This document shows positions 1 through 52,182 of a stretch of 64,000 bases of DNA, in pieces. A program made the position numbers and the translations under genes. The notes below the pieces were generated by a model. It saw nothing but the letters and a program-made list of their open reading frames with translations, did not search any database and was not told the DNA's origin. Within the stretch, counting starts at the first letter, position 1; every line of letters starts with the position of its first letter. The DNA comes from Cynocephalus volans (taxonomy: Eukaryota; Chordata; Mammalia; Dermoptera; Cynocephalidae): assembly GCF_027409185.1 (NCBI RefSeq), contig NC_084471.1, positions 5,362,535 to 5,426,534 of the forward strand. Direction: 5' to 3'.

Positions 1-467
1 CTGATATAAAAAATGAAATACGACAAAAAGACCTTCTCCAGCTGTCTCACAAGGTTTTGGTGAGGATCAAATGAGATAACATAAAGCATCCCATAAAGTG
101 CTAAGACTTCGCTGACTGTCCTACCCTTGCTCACTCTCTCTCCTTTGCTTTTCTGTTATACCCTGGATTTACCCTAATTTTATTAGGTATTACACTACAA
201 TGTACTTGCCTGTTCCTTTATGTCCCCCACCAAAGTATGGAAACTTTGAGGACAATAAACATATGTAACTAAGCTAACACTATAATCCAATCATCTTGCT
301 CAAAACCTGGCAGATACTAGATGCCAAAATGTTTTAAAGGAATAAATTCTTGAAAATAAGTAATGTGTATTTCTGTAGCTTGAATCTCACAATTCTTTTC
401 TTCTACCTAAGCTCAATCATTACTAATTATAAGGATAATAAATGAATATATATAAACATATATATAT

Positions 468-471
<4 letters not shown>
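1..471. other. ATXN10 intron 4, mostly unclassified; MIR-like scrap
   Basis: No exon is visible. Bases 45-115 (gaggatcaaatgagataaca and following) resemble the 3' half of a MIR. The rest is AT-rich unique-looking intron. Confidence 0.4.

Positions 472-529
<58 letters not shown>
472..529. repeat. (CA)n microsatellite
   Basis: About 29 uninterrupted CA units, preceded by a short TA-rich stretch. It lies in ATXN10 intron 4. Length is probably polymorphic. Confidence 0.97.
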
Positions 530-531
<2 letters not shown>

Positions 532-1056
532 TCAACTGTAATTACTTGCAGGAATTTGAGAGACAGATTCAGTGAGCTAGAAGTGAATTACATGAGCCCA
601 GAAAACCTATACAACCAGGGAACGTGGCACAGAATTTAGGCAGCATGGAATTTACAAAGAGCGTAGGCTTTAGATCCAGAGAATAGCAATGAGCTTCAGG
701 TCCCTCATCTGTCCAAGTGGGGTCAGCACCACCTACCCTACAGGGCTATTGTAAGAACAGGAATAATATATAGAAAACGCACTGCTCAGGGCATTTATAC
801 AACAGCTGCTGCTGTGCTGCTTATACTTATACTAGAGGCCCCCACTCACTGGCACCAGAGCCTGGATTAGAAACCAGTCTGTGCCACTCCCCCATTCAGT
901 GCCCTTCCTATGATCTGTCCTACCTCCATTCCCTGCTCACCTTTTATCTCAATGCTCAGTATCCTATGAAGTGACAGAGCTGGTTTTTTAAAAAGTAGTA
1001 GATCACCAGGAGAAGTACCAGGATCCAATCTAGATAAACAACCTAGTTATAAACTT

Positions 1057-1508
1057 CTTACAGTGATAAAAGAGCAGACTGGTTACCCATACGTTACACT
1101 GATAAACAGACTGGTTATCCACTTCTTACACTGATACAAGGACTGGTTATCCACTTCCAACACTGATAAATGAACTAGTTATTCACATCTCACACTGATA
1201 AACGAACTGCTTATCCATTCTAACATTGATTAAAGGACTGGTTATCTACATATTACACTGATAAACAGACTGGTTACCCACTTGTGATATTGATAAACAA
1301 ACTTGTTCTCCACATCTTACATGGATAAACAGGCAGGTATTCCTGTGTTACTGACTAACAAAGTGGATATCCACGTGTTACACTGATAAACAGACTGATT
1401 ATCAACTTCTTACACTGAACATGGACTGGTTATCCACATCTTACACTGATAAATGGACTGGTTGTCCACATCCTACATTAATAAATGATTAGTTATCCAC
1501 ATTTTACA
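1057..1508. repeat. Decayed minisatellite, period about 32 bp, about 13 copies
   Basis: The units are variants of 'actgataaacagactggtta' followed by 'tccacttcttac'. The GATAAA and CTGGTTAtCCAC blocks recur along the whole stretch, with substitutions and small indels between copies. The array lies in intron 4, about 480 bp beyond the exon 4 donor. No homology to a known transposon was recognised. Confidence 0.85.
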
Positions 1509-1987
1509 GTTCTCCATATTTACCAAAACATAAGGTACTGTGCTGAGGATATAAAAAGGACTCAATAATCAAATAAAGGATTAATTCATTGCCCATACTT
1601 TGATGTTTTATGGCTTTTTTTCTTACTAATATCAGTGTCCTTAACAATATTACTTATTTTAACCATGACTTTTATTTTCTGAAAAGTAAACTGACATACA
1701 ACCAAGGGCATAAATCCTAAGTGTACATACACCTCAATGAATGTTTAGATATGTATACACCTGTGTAACCACCATCCAGATACAGAAAGAGAATACTTCC
1801 AGGACTCAGGGGTCTCCCTCATACCCTCCCCCAGCCACTACCCACCTGCCACCACCTGCCAAGAACAACTACTATTCTGAATTACATCACCATACATTAT
1901 TTTTTCCTGTGTTTGAACTTCTTATAAATGTAATAATATCACCACTATCTTTTCAGAAGTTAGAAAAATTCGTATCAGTATACTTAC
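1509..1987. other. ATXN10 intron 4 proximal segment
   Basis: Holds the exon 4 donor and AT-rich intron. No repeat family was recognised with confidence, although 1690-1860 has the look of an old interspersed repeat. Confidence 0.35.
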
Positions 1988-42132
<40,145 letters not shown>

Positions 42133-42162
42133 CTTGCGGCTCTCAGCTCGGCCGAGCCGGGC

Positions 42163-42222
42163 GAGGAGGAGGAGGGGAGGAGAAAGTCGAGGAGGAGGAA
42201 GGCAAAGAAGGAGGAGAAGGTG
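42163..42222 (-). promoter_or_regulatory. Polypyrimidine leader upstream of the ATXN10 start codon
   Basis: About 60 bases on the + strand are nearly all G and A (gaggaggagg-type repeats), so the ATXN10 sense strand is a C/T tract ending about 30 bases before the ATG. It could be 5' UTR or core promoter (initiator or TCT-like), and such tracts can form triplex DNA. The transcription start is not visible from sequence. Confidence 0.45.
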
Positions 42223-42350
42223 GGCGCGCCCCGCACAGCCCCGACACCGCCGCCGTCGCCTCAAGGCTGCGCCGCGGCCGGGCCCGGAGAGCGGGAGGCA
42301 GAGCCCAGGCTCGCCTCAGGTGGGAGGAGGGGACGGCGCGGCGGCGGAGG

Positions 42351-42517
42351 GGGCGCCGGCGGAAGGCCCGCCTGAGGGGAGGGGGCGCGCGGGCGGAAGT
42401 CCCGCCTGAGGGAAGGGGGCGCGGGCGGAAGTTATGTGTGAGGGGAGGGGCGCCGGCGGAAGTCCCGCCTGAGGGGAGGGGGCGCGGGCGGAAGTTATGT
42501 GTGAGGGCGGGTAGGGG
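42351..42517 (-). promoter_or_regulatory. Tandem array of about 32 bp with five ETS-type GCGGAAG cores
   Basis: GCGGAAG occurs near 42359, 42393, 42425, 42456 and 42488, spaced 31-34 bp. Four copies read GCGGAAGT and the leftmost reads GCGGAAGG. Each is followed by either a cccgcctgag-type or a ttatgtgtgag-type segment and a G-rich stretch. Units 2-3 and 4-5 are near copies of each other, so a 63-bp pair was duplicated. The array lies about 220-385 bp upstream of the ATG. GGAAG cores with a GC 5' flank are typical ETS-factor (GABPA/ELK-type) sites; binding here is inference. Confidence 0.7.
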
Positions 42518-42560
42518 GCCTGGGGAGGGTCGGCCGCAAGGGTCTCCGTCTTGGGAGGGG

Positions 42561-43615
42561 CAATGGGGACAGAGGTTCACCCTGAGCATGGGGGCCTTCC
42601 TATGGAAAGGGTCCGGGGACAAGGCTTCCCCCGAGAGAAGGCTCCCCCGACATGGCTGAAGACCCGGATGCTGCTGTTGTCTGGGGGTGGTCGGCGCCTC
42701 CAGCCGGCCCGCTGGAAGCCTGAGCGGTCTGTCTGTCGCCAGCTTGCAAGTCGCAGACCCTGAGAGCTCAGCTCACAGTGGTTCCTGATCACTTATTGAT
42801 CAATGCCAGGTTACTCACCAGGCCACTCTGCTTAGGGTGAGGACACATTGCTCCAGCTCATCAGCGATTTAAAATGCAACTAGAAGTCGCGAAGCTCAGT
42901 TCTACAGCAGGAGGGTAAAAATTGGGTTTGTTTCCTAAGGGAAATGAATGTATTTTACAGGAATGAGACAAGGCTTCTCTGGCTGGTGTTGAGAACGCAC
43001 ATATTTTCTTCCCACCACCTTTTATGAAGCTGTATATACTTTCAACAAGCGTTGTTGCCAAGTCCTGTGCCAGGTGCTGGAGGCAGAAAGATGAATGAGA
43101 GAGAGTTCCAACCGTGAGAGAACTCACAGACTACGGGGAGAGAGAGAGAAGCAAAAGACTGCTGTGGGAGCAATTAAAGTAGGTAGATACACACATACCC
43201 TACACATTCCAATCGAAGAGTAGGAGGAGTGTGTTTATAATGCGGCACTTTTGACATTCTTTGCTAAATAAAATTTAGAACAATAAACACCACCAGAGTA
43301 TGCAGAATGAATGAACCCTGCACCAGCAAGTTACCTGATATTGTCATTCAGTCTTAGCCATGTCATTGACTACATATGCATTCACTCCACACATATTTCT
43401 GTGTGCGTACTAAGTGCCAGGTATTAGATCACCCAGCAGTGCTCAAGACAATTCAACATGTTTAATAATCCTTTAGGCTAGCTGGGTAAAATCTCCCAGT
43501 TTTCCCTTGAGGAGTAGGGGATAGTAAATATTTGTCAGACGTCAAGATCTCAACCCACAGTTTCTATCCTCAATTGTAAAACAAGAGTAACTACTATCAG
43601 AAAACATTCCCTATA
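42561..43615. other. Upstream flank of ATXN10, little recognised
   Basis: 42561-42800 is a GC-rich shoulder. 43030-43145 resembles an old L3/MIR-like scrap ('gtcctgtgccaggtgctgga'). 43380-43440 is similar. No gene. Confidence 0.4.
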
Positions 43616-44295
43616 ACATTCAAATTTCTCGCCTGGAGTATTGCAATATGATTGGCTCTTGGCCTCTGCCCTTACATCCCTACATTCTAGATCCTTTAAA
43701 AATGTAAGTCAACATTTCACTGTGCTCAAAACCCTCTAATGGATTTCCATTTTACTCAGTAAAAGCCAAAGTTCGTCCAATGGACAAGCCCCTAAATGGT
43801 CTGCCTCCTTCCCCCCACCTGGCTCTGATCACATCGACTAGTCTCTTCCCCACTATTGTGCTTCAGCCACATTGACCTCCTTGTACTCCGCCAGGGGAAG
43901 TACCTTCCTGCCTCAGGACTTCGCACATGCTATTCCTTTTGCATAGAACACCTTCAACACTCCCCGAGACACCTGCATGACTTGCTTTTTAATCCTTCAA
44001 CTATTTGCTCAAATGACCTCTCAATGCACTTCCCCAGTCAATCTACTTAAAATGGTGACACGCCACCCAAATTCCTGATCCCCAGGAATTTTTCTCCACA
44101 GCACTTAACTCTTTCTATGTTATATAGTTTACTTATCTATTTTGTTTATTGTTACTTATTTATTCTCTTTACTACTAGAATATAGGCTCCACAAGGGTAG
44201 AGATTTTCATTTATTTTGCTACTCTGTATCTCCACTGCAACACCTAGAAAAAGACCTACTATGTGGTAATTTCTCAATAAATATTAACTGAATTA
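43616..44295 (+). repeat. L2 3' half
   Basis: A long, ordered L2: 'gctcaaaaccctctaatgga', 'gactagtctcttccccacta', 'cttcgcacatgctattcctt', 'actagaatataggctccaca', 'gtaatttctcaataaatatt'. Its ORF is decayed. Confidence 0.88.
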
Positions 44296-45274
44296 ATGAA
44301 CAAAGAATATTTTTAAAATATATTTTTGGAAAGGAAATAACATCCCTCCAGAAGAAGCACAACAATCGAAAAAGTACAGGAAAAAGGGAGGATGGGAAAA
44401 GAGGAAGAAAACAGTATAAGGAAGAAGATTAAAAAGAGAGACATTAACAGGACAGGCAAAAAGTAGAAGTATGGGTAAGAGAAACAAAAGGAAATTAAAT
44501 CGGTCAAACAGTGGGTGTTATTGACCGCTTGGAGTCAGCTAGAGGATTTCAACCTTGACTGAATTGACAGAACCAAGTTAATATTTCACTTGGGCTAAAT
44601 GGCATTATTTAAAGTTATGTAACTGTTTGCCTTAGATGAACCAGATGAGCATGCTACCACTTTGACATACATGAATTAATCTTCAGATGAAATTTGTGAT
44701 AGAAATTTGTGTCTTGAGCTTACTGCAGAAGAATTGAATCAGCAATGATTCAGTAATCAAGAAAGAAGGAAATACAAAGAAATAAAAAGAGAAAAGAAAA
44801 GGAAGAGAAAGGAAAATCAGAGGAGAAAGTAGGGTAGGAGCAAGGCAAAAACAGATTTGGACCAAAGCACATGTGGCTTCAGCAAAGAAAAGTGAAAGGA
44901 AGTGAATGCCGGTAAAGAGAATGGGGAGGAGTGACGGGTAGAAAAAGTCTTGCTTGTGCGGTTTCCTCTGTCTGAAACTTTCTCCTAGCGTCTCTGCCTG
45001 TGACGCTCTTGCTAGGAAGCTTACCTGATGTCCCATCTAATCCACACGGCCTCATGCATCCGCTAGGAAAAGCTCTAGTGAGGCTGTCCCTCTCGTTTGG
45101 CCCCCAGTAGCCTTGTGCTGTGGACATGGGTTTGTGCACCTGAGGTCCCTCTGTCTTCCTCATCCCAGCCTTGTACTTAGAAGCAATGCTATAAATAAAT
45201 ATTTGTTGAACCGACAACTTTGGGGATGACAAAAAGGAGAAAAAATAATGTAATAGTAGTGTAATTATTCAGAG
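44296..45274. other. Intergenic segment, purine-rich, nothing definite
   Basis: 44330-44500 and 44750-44840 are A/G-rich. 'ctataaataaatatttgttg' near 45188 looks like a MIR/L2-type end. No gene. Confidence 0.35.
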
Positions 45275-45492
45275 CAGGGATCAGCAAACTACAACCTGTG
45301 AGCCAAATCTTTCCCACCACCTATTTCATAAATAAAATTTTATTGGAAACTGTCACATTCGTTTAAATACTGTCTGTGGCTACTTTGGCTCTACAATGGC
45401 AGAGCTGCATAGTTGTGACAGAGACTGTATTACCTACAAAGCCTAAAATGTTAATTATTTGGTCCTTTATGGAAAAGGTTTGCCAACCTCTG
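45275..45492 (+). mobile_element. hAT-Charlie-type nonautonomous DNA transposon, nearly full
   Basis: Starts 'cagggatcagcaaactacaa', includes 'aataaaattttattggaaac' and 'ctgtctgtggctactttggc', and ends 'ggtttgccaacctctgg'. Confidence 0.85.
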
Positions 45493-45494
45493 GT

Positions 45495-45725
45495 AAAGAT
45501 GATGAGCTCTGGAATCACACAGATCTGGGTGGTGAGACTTCTGCTTTCATCTCTTAGCACCGGACCTTGGACCAGAAACCATCTCTTTAAGCCTTTTTCT
45601 TTTTTCTTTTTTTTAATTTGTAAGATGGGATAGTAGTAGTACCTACTTAATTAAGTTGTTGGAAGGATTCAGTGAGATAGTGTATGTCAATCCAATGTCT
45701 CTTGTATATTTAACTTAGCTCAGTA
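45495..45725 (+). repeat. MIR element
   Basis: 'gagctctggaatcacacaga', then 'atttgtaagatgggatagta' and 'ttggaaggattcagtgagat', with a T-rich stretch expanded inside. Confidence 0.85.
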
Positions 45726-46200
45726 TTAACATTGAACCCTGTGTGGTATAAAAGGGAATAGGAGGAGATAAAGTGGGCAAGGAGGTAGAAAGGTGTTAGG
45801 TGGTTGTGCAAGTCTGAAACCCTAGGAAATAGGTAAGAAGCTGAGTAGGCTCAAGATATAATTGGTAGTAAGTGACTGACAATAAAGTACTGGTATTTGT
45901 GGCAATAATTCTGTTGTTACTAATAATAGCTGCATTGTAAGAATCAATGATTTTTATATAATTTGTAAAGTTATTAACCTAATTCCTTACAAATGCTGCC
46001 AATTCATTTTTATTTTATTTTTCATATTTCAATTTAGCTGACATTTTTTTTTTTAATTTTTTTTTTAGCTGACATTTTTGAGAATCTAGTCTTACAAAGG
46101 TGAATAAGATAATATCTCAACCATCAATGGGTTCTGGGTATATTTAGGGAATACAGAAATGTAAGCTTATACTGATGATACAATGTAACAAATAATACTG
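45726..46200. other. Intergenic segment, nothing recognised
   Basis: T-rich stretch with a direct repeat 'agctgacattttt' at 46037 and 46068. No gene. Confidence 0.35.
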
Positions 46201-46895
46201 GAAAAGAATGCACAAAAAGCTGGGAAACTGGAGAAATGAAGGAAGACAACTAGAGAAAACATTTAAGCTGAATCTTAAATGATTTTGTGAGTACTAGTTG
46301 GCAACAGGTGGATGTGTATTCCAGAAAATGAAGCACCAGAAAATTTTATCAGACCACTTGGTTTTATATATGAACTTTACCAAACATGGAGAAAAGATAT
46401 AATCCCTGCCTTATACAAGAAGTTTCAGAAAGTGGAAAAAGTTTCACTTCCGGTAATGTCAGGCTAGGCTATTTAAAGTTATCTTCTGAATGAGAAGAAA
46501 TTTTTTTAAAACACCTAATGAAATATTTCAAAACTCACAGTGTCACCTAGTTGATCCAAGCAACCGAAACACTTAAATTGGGATTAAGACAGACCCAGAA
46601 CTTTAGCACACATAGACATATGGCAGAAGCAAATGAAAACCATTTGGAGGAAGGTGGCATCCTCAGCATCAAATTATTCCTATAAATAATTATCTAGATA
46701 ACTAGGTCTACAAGGAAATAAGACATTACGAGAAGAACCAGCAGAAGCAATACACAACAGAAACTGACCCACAAAACTTAAGATACTGGAATTATCAGAC
46801 ATAGACAATGAAACGACATGTTTACTATGTTCCAAGAAATAAAACACAATTCAAAAGTACAAGCAAGGAACTTTGAACTATAAAAACTGAAATAA

Positions 46896-46999
46896 GGCTG
46901 GTCGGTTAGCTCAGTTGGTTAGTTAGAGCATGGTGCTAACACCACCAAGGTCAAGGGTTCAGATCCCCTTACCAGCCAGCCACTAAAAAACAAACAAAC
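46896..46999 (+). mobile_element. Monomeric tRNA-Ile-type SINE
   Basis: 'ggctggtcggttagctcagt' to 'cagatccccttaccagcca', with a CAAA-rich tail. The extra 'ttag' in the D-loop region (ggttagttagagc) is a small duplication in this copy. Confidence 0.92.
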
Positions 47000-47283
47000 A
47001 AATGTGAAATGGTATATTTATGAAAGAAATAAATAGAAATTCTGGAACTGAAAAAGAGAATAGTACAGTAAGAACTCAACGGATGGAATGAACAGCAGGT
47101 TAAAGAGACCTGAAGAGAGAGTAAGTGAACTGGAACATAGATCAGAAAAACATATCCAGAATGAATAAATAAAAATGTGAAAAATATCAGAAGAGCTAAG
47201 AGAATAGATCGAAAAAAATCTAACACATGGAACTGGGGTCTCAAAAGGAGAGAGAAATATGAAGTTCTTCAAAATGTTCAGGG

Positions 47284-47340
47284 AGAGACTTGTATTATCT
47301 TTCAATTGCATTTTTCCATGAACTTTTTGAAGTACCCTCA
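47284..47340. mobile_element. Half copy of the mariner-like MITE
   Basis: 'gacttgtattatctttcaat' to 'ccatgaactttttgaagtac' matches the right two thirds of the MITE at 11056-11138. Confidence 0.65.
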
Positions 47341-49802
47341 TAGAATAGAACCAATACTTAGCTGAGAATTTGCCAAAATTGATGAAAGATTCCAAACCAC
47401 AAATTCAAGAAGCTCAATGAATACAAAGCAGAATAAGTGAAAAGAAATCTACATATAGACACATCATAGTGAAACTGCAGAAGATGACAAAGACAAAATC
47501 TGATAAGAAGCTACGGGGGAGTGGGGGGAGACTGTTTTTAAAGAAGTGAGACTTTGAGTAAGCTGCATTCTCTACAGAAATACTGAAACCAAAATAGTGA
47601 AATGGTATCTTCAATGTGCTAAAAAATATAAATAACTGCCAACAGATCCATGCTAAAGGAAATACAAAAGAGTATGAATCAAAGAAGAAAACAATCCAGA
47701 AGGAAGATGAGAGCCATAGGAAGGAATAAAACTCAATGTGAGTGGTAAATAATTATCTTCATCTAAATGCACACTCAAAGTATAGAACAATTATAAAGCA
47801 ACAATGTATCATAGAGTTTAAAGAATTAAAATATTCATGACATGGCTCTGCTCCAAACCATCATGATATCACCTGGGGACTTTTCACCCTCTGCTGCCCC
47901 AGCTAGCTCTCCTAGGTCTCTCAAAAGGCCTTCTCTGTGGGCACAGGCACAGGTGTATCTCCTGCCTGAGGACTTCCTCTGCCTTACACTTCCCAGCAGC
48001 CAAAATCACAAGGTCAGAAAAGAAAGAAAATCCATTAACAGAAAAAAAAGGAAATCTATCAAGAACAGTCTGTGTAAGACAAGGCTGCTTTTATGAAATG
48101 AACTTTCTGGAGTCAATCAGTACTAAACAGTATTCGGATATTATTAGCACTCCTTGTGCCCTCTCTGAGTGAACTTGGAATTCCTCTATTAGTACTGACA
48201 TTATCTGGTATTGAGCCCTCAGTCATAAACATCTGGCAGAAAACTGTGGGAGAGAGACTTACAAAGACCATTCTGAATGGAGCCATGATTGAGACAATGG
48301 TTTAGATCAGGGCTATTCAAGTGCTCTATCAACGAACTCATCACAAGTTTTCACTTCTGGGTTAGATGGACAAAGACCCAACTAGTAAACAATCATAAAA
48401 CCTAGAAATGCTACAAAAAAAAAGTGCCACCTGAAGGTGTTTGAGAGTGAACAGAAGCAGACAGACTCTGATGAGGAGAATATGCTCTCTTGGAGGAGGG
48501 AAGATGGGAGCTTCAAGAATGTTAACATCTCTGTACGTTTTAGTCTGGAACTGCTTGTGGTATGTTAGTCTGCACTGCAGTGGTGGGGGGCACATGTGCA
48601 AAACCCTGAATTCTTTCTAGCCTGGGGAAACATAAAAGTAAATGTATAAAAATCTGAACACTGAAAAGAGTGAGCAAACCCAAAAGGGAAAGAGCCAGAA
48701 AGGGGATCTTCAAATGGATTCAATCTATATCTCCGTTGTGTATAGACCCAAAGCAACTCAGCTAAAGACAAAGATCTGAAGCAAGACTGGACCTACCCCT
48801 GAAGAAACAGTTTTCAGTCCAAGCCCACACAAGAAAATTGCCTGCAAAAACAAAGGAAATGACACTCAACAGAGGAAAATAACAGCATCCAGAATCTCCA
48901 CAGCTTAATATTGGTAATATCAGGATACAATCCAAAAGCTACCTGAAATACAAAGAAACAAGAAAATGGAACATATTCTCAAGAGAAAAGAAAATCAATT
49001 GAATCTATCCATGAGATGAACCATCTGTTAGAGCCACCCGAAACAGATTTGAAGGCAACTATAATAGCTAAATTCAATGAAGTAAACAAAACATGACTTC
49101 AATGAATAATGATGATAATAATAAAAATCTCAAGAGAGAAATGGTAAGTCTCAACAGAGAGATAGCAACAATAAAAAAAAAAAGACCAAATGAAAATTAT
49201 AAACCTAAAAAATACAATTTCTAAAATTAAAAGTTCACTGGAGGGACTTAATAGCCAAAGGACATAACAGAAGAAAGAATAAATGAAACTAAATCAGTAG
49301 ATAGATAGTAGAGAGAGAGATGATAGAAAATTTCCAAATATGAGAAAAAAAGAGAAAACAATGAATAGAATGAATCTCAGGGACCTGTTAGAGGATATCA
49401 AATGTTCAAAAATTGGTATAATTGCAATACCAGAAAGACAGGAAGGAGGAAATGGGATCCCAAAAAAAGTATTTGAAGAAATAATGGCCAAAATTTTTTA
49501 AATTTGATGAAAGATAGAAACATACAAATATAAGATGCTAAACTAACACCAAGCAAAATAAACACAAAGAAGCCTATGCCAAGACACATCACAATGTTGA
49601 AAGCCAAAGAGAGAGAGCAAACGCTAATGGCATCAAGAGAAAAGTGGCATACAGAGAAAAAAATGATTTACAGCTGGTTTCTTATCAGAAACCATGGAGC
49701 CCAGCGGACAGTGGAAGAACATTTTTAAACTGCTGAAGGAAAAAAACTATCAATCAGAAATAATATATCTAGAAAAAATATCATTCAAGAATGAAAACAA
49801 AG

Positions 49803-49979
49803 GGCAGGCCCGTGGATCACTCGGGAGAGTGTGGTGCTGATAACACCAAGGCCACGGGTTCGGATCCTTATATAGGGATGGCCGGTTGGCTCACTGGGTG
49901 AGGGTAGTGCTGACAACACCAAGTCAAGGGTTGAGATCCCCTTACCGGTCATCTTTAAAAAAAAAAAAAAAAAAAAATG
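49803..49979 (+). mobile_element. Dimeric tRNA-derived SINE (CYN-type)
   Basis: Left unit 'ggcaggcccgtggatcactc' with B box 'gggttcggatcc'; right unit 'ggccggttggctcactgggt' to 'gagatccccttaccggtc'; then a run of about 21 A. Perfect 13-bp duplications (aatgaaaacaaag) at 49790-49802 and 49980-49992. Confidence 0.95.
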
Positions 49980-52079
49980 AATGAAAACAAAGTAAAAACA
50001 TTTTCAGATGAGATAAAACTAAGAATTCCTCACAGCAGAACTGCACCAGGAGAAATGCTAAAGGGACTTCTTCACACTGAAGGAAATGATATCAGGTAGA
50101 AATTCAAATCCTCAGAAACACTGAAGAGTATTACATACAAATGGTAAATATCTGGGTAAATGCAAATAACATTTATTTTTTCCATTTGTCTTTTTCTTCT
50201 TAATTGTTTTATAAACCATGTAACAGTTAACAGGAAAAATTATGAAATTTTCTTGTAAGCTTTATAATGCATGTAGATGTTTCACATGTAACAACAATAA
50301 CATAAGGGACAGAGGAGACACTGACCTATAAGTTCAGTGTATATCGTATTCCTTAAGGCAACCACTAAAAAACTACAAAGAAATAGAGCTAAGATGGCAA
50401 TGGAAAAATCAAAATAGAATTCTAAAAAACATTCAAATAAGAAAATAAAAAAGAAAGGGAAGAACGGGGGGTGGGGGAAGGGGTGGAAAAACAGAAAACG
50501 AAAATAAAATTGTAGTAAAATGATAGACCCAGCCCAATCATATCAATAAGTACAGTAAAGGATAATGAAATAAACACTCCAACTAAAGGTTAGAGATTGT
50601 CAGAATGGATTTTTTAAAAAGACAGCTATATAAAGAAACAAATAGGTCAAAAGTTAGTGGATGGGGAAAAGATAAACCATGCAAATTATAAAAAGGTAGA
50701 AGTGGCTCTATGACTATCAGATAAAATAGATTTTAAAACAGAATTTACCAGGGATGAAGAAGGACACTTCATAAGGATGAAAGAAGAAATTCCTCAGGAA
50801 GACATAATCATGAATGTGTATCTGCCCGATAAGAAACTTTCAAATATGTGAAGCAAAAATTGATAGAATTAAAGGAGGACAGACAATTCCACAATTGGAA
50901 TTGGAAATTTTAACCCTCTTATCTCAGCAGTGACTAAAACAATGAGACAAAAAACGGCAAAGACATAGCCTATCTGAACCATACTACCAACGGCCCTTAT
51001 TTAATTAATATTTATACAGTGCAACACCCAACAGTGACAGGATGCACATGCTTTTCAAGTGCATGTAGGTAGCCCATATTCTGGGCTATAAGATAAGTAA
51101 TAAAATATATTTTAAAACATTAAATGGTATATAAAAATTTGTGAGATAAAGTTAAAGTAAGGTGTAGAGTGAAATGTATAGTTTCAGATGTCTAGATAGG
51201 AAAAGAACAAAGATCTCAAATCCATTGCCTAAGCTTCCACCTTAAGATACTAGAAAAAGATGAGCAAATTAAATCCAAAGCAAGCAGAAGAAAGGAAATG
51301 ATAAAAATAAAAGAAGAAATAAGAGATAGAAAAACGACATAGTATATCAGTGAAACCAAAAGCTAGTTCTTTTAAAAGAGTGAGAAATTGATGTCTCTAG
51401 CCAGACTGATTAAGAAGAGGAAGACACAAATTTTCAATAACAGTAATAAAAGAGAGACCATTACTACAGACATAAAAGAATAATAAAGGCATGTTATGAA
51501 CAACTTTATGGCAATAAAAATAACAACCTATGTGAAATGGAAACATTTTTTGAAAGACACAAATTACCAGACCTCATCCAAGAAAAAAATATAAAACTTG
51601 AACAGTTGACATCAATTAAGTAAATTGAATTTATAAATAATAATTTTTCCATAAAGCAAAGGCCAGACTTATATGGCTTCAATGGTGAGTACTATCATAC
51701 ATTTAAGGAAGAAATTATATCAATCCCACACAAACTCTTTCAGAAAATAGAGAGGTAACACTTCCCAACTTATTTTATGAGGCTACTATTACTGTAATTC
51801 CAAAACCAGGCAAAGACCTCACAAGAAGAAAGAACTAGACCAATATGCCTCATGATAATAGACACAAAAATCCTTAACAAAATATTAACAAATCAAATCC
51901 AGCCATATATAAAAACAACACATCAGGACACAGTGGGACATATTTGCGGAATATAAGATTAGTTTAACGTCAAAAAAATCAAACAGTATGATTCACCATA
52001 TTATTAGCTTAAAAGAGAAAAGCCATATAATTATTTCAATAGATTCAGGAAAAAGGATTTGATAAAATTTAACACCCAG

Positions 52080-52182
52080 GGCTGGCTGGTTAGTTCACTT
52101 GGTTAGAGCACGGTGTTATAACACCAAGGTCAAGGGTTTGGTTGGATTCCCACAATGGCCAGCCAAAAAAAAAAAAAAAAAA
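52080..52182 (+). mobile_element. Monomeric tRNA-Ile-type SINE inside old L1
   Basis: 'ggctggctggttagttcact' to 'cccacaatggccagcc' with a run of about 18 A. The B-box region carries a small insertion (gggtttggttggattcc). It splits an L1 ORF2 stretch at 'atttaacaccc'. Confidence 0.92.

Noticed and set aside
442..639. 65-codon open frame with a poly-His/Thr run
   Set aside because: It is a translation of the CA microsatellite in intron 4.
1057..1508. CRISPR-like array because of 32-bp periodicity
   Set aside because: There are no constant repeats with distinct spacers; the whole unit recurs with drift. It lies in a vertebrate intron.
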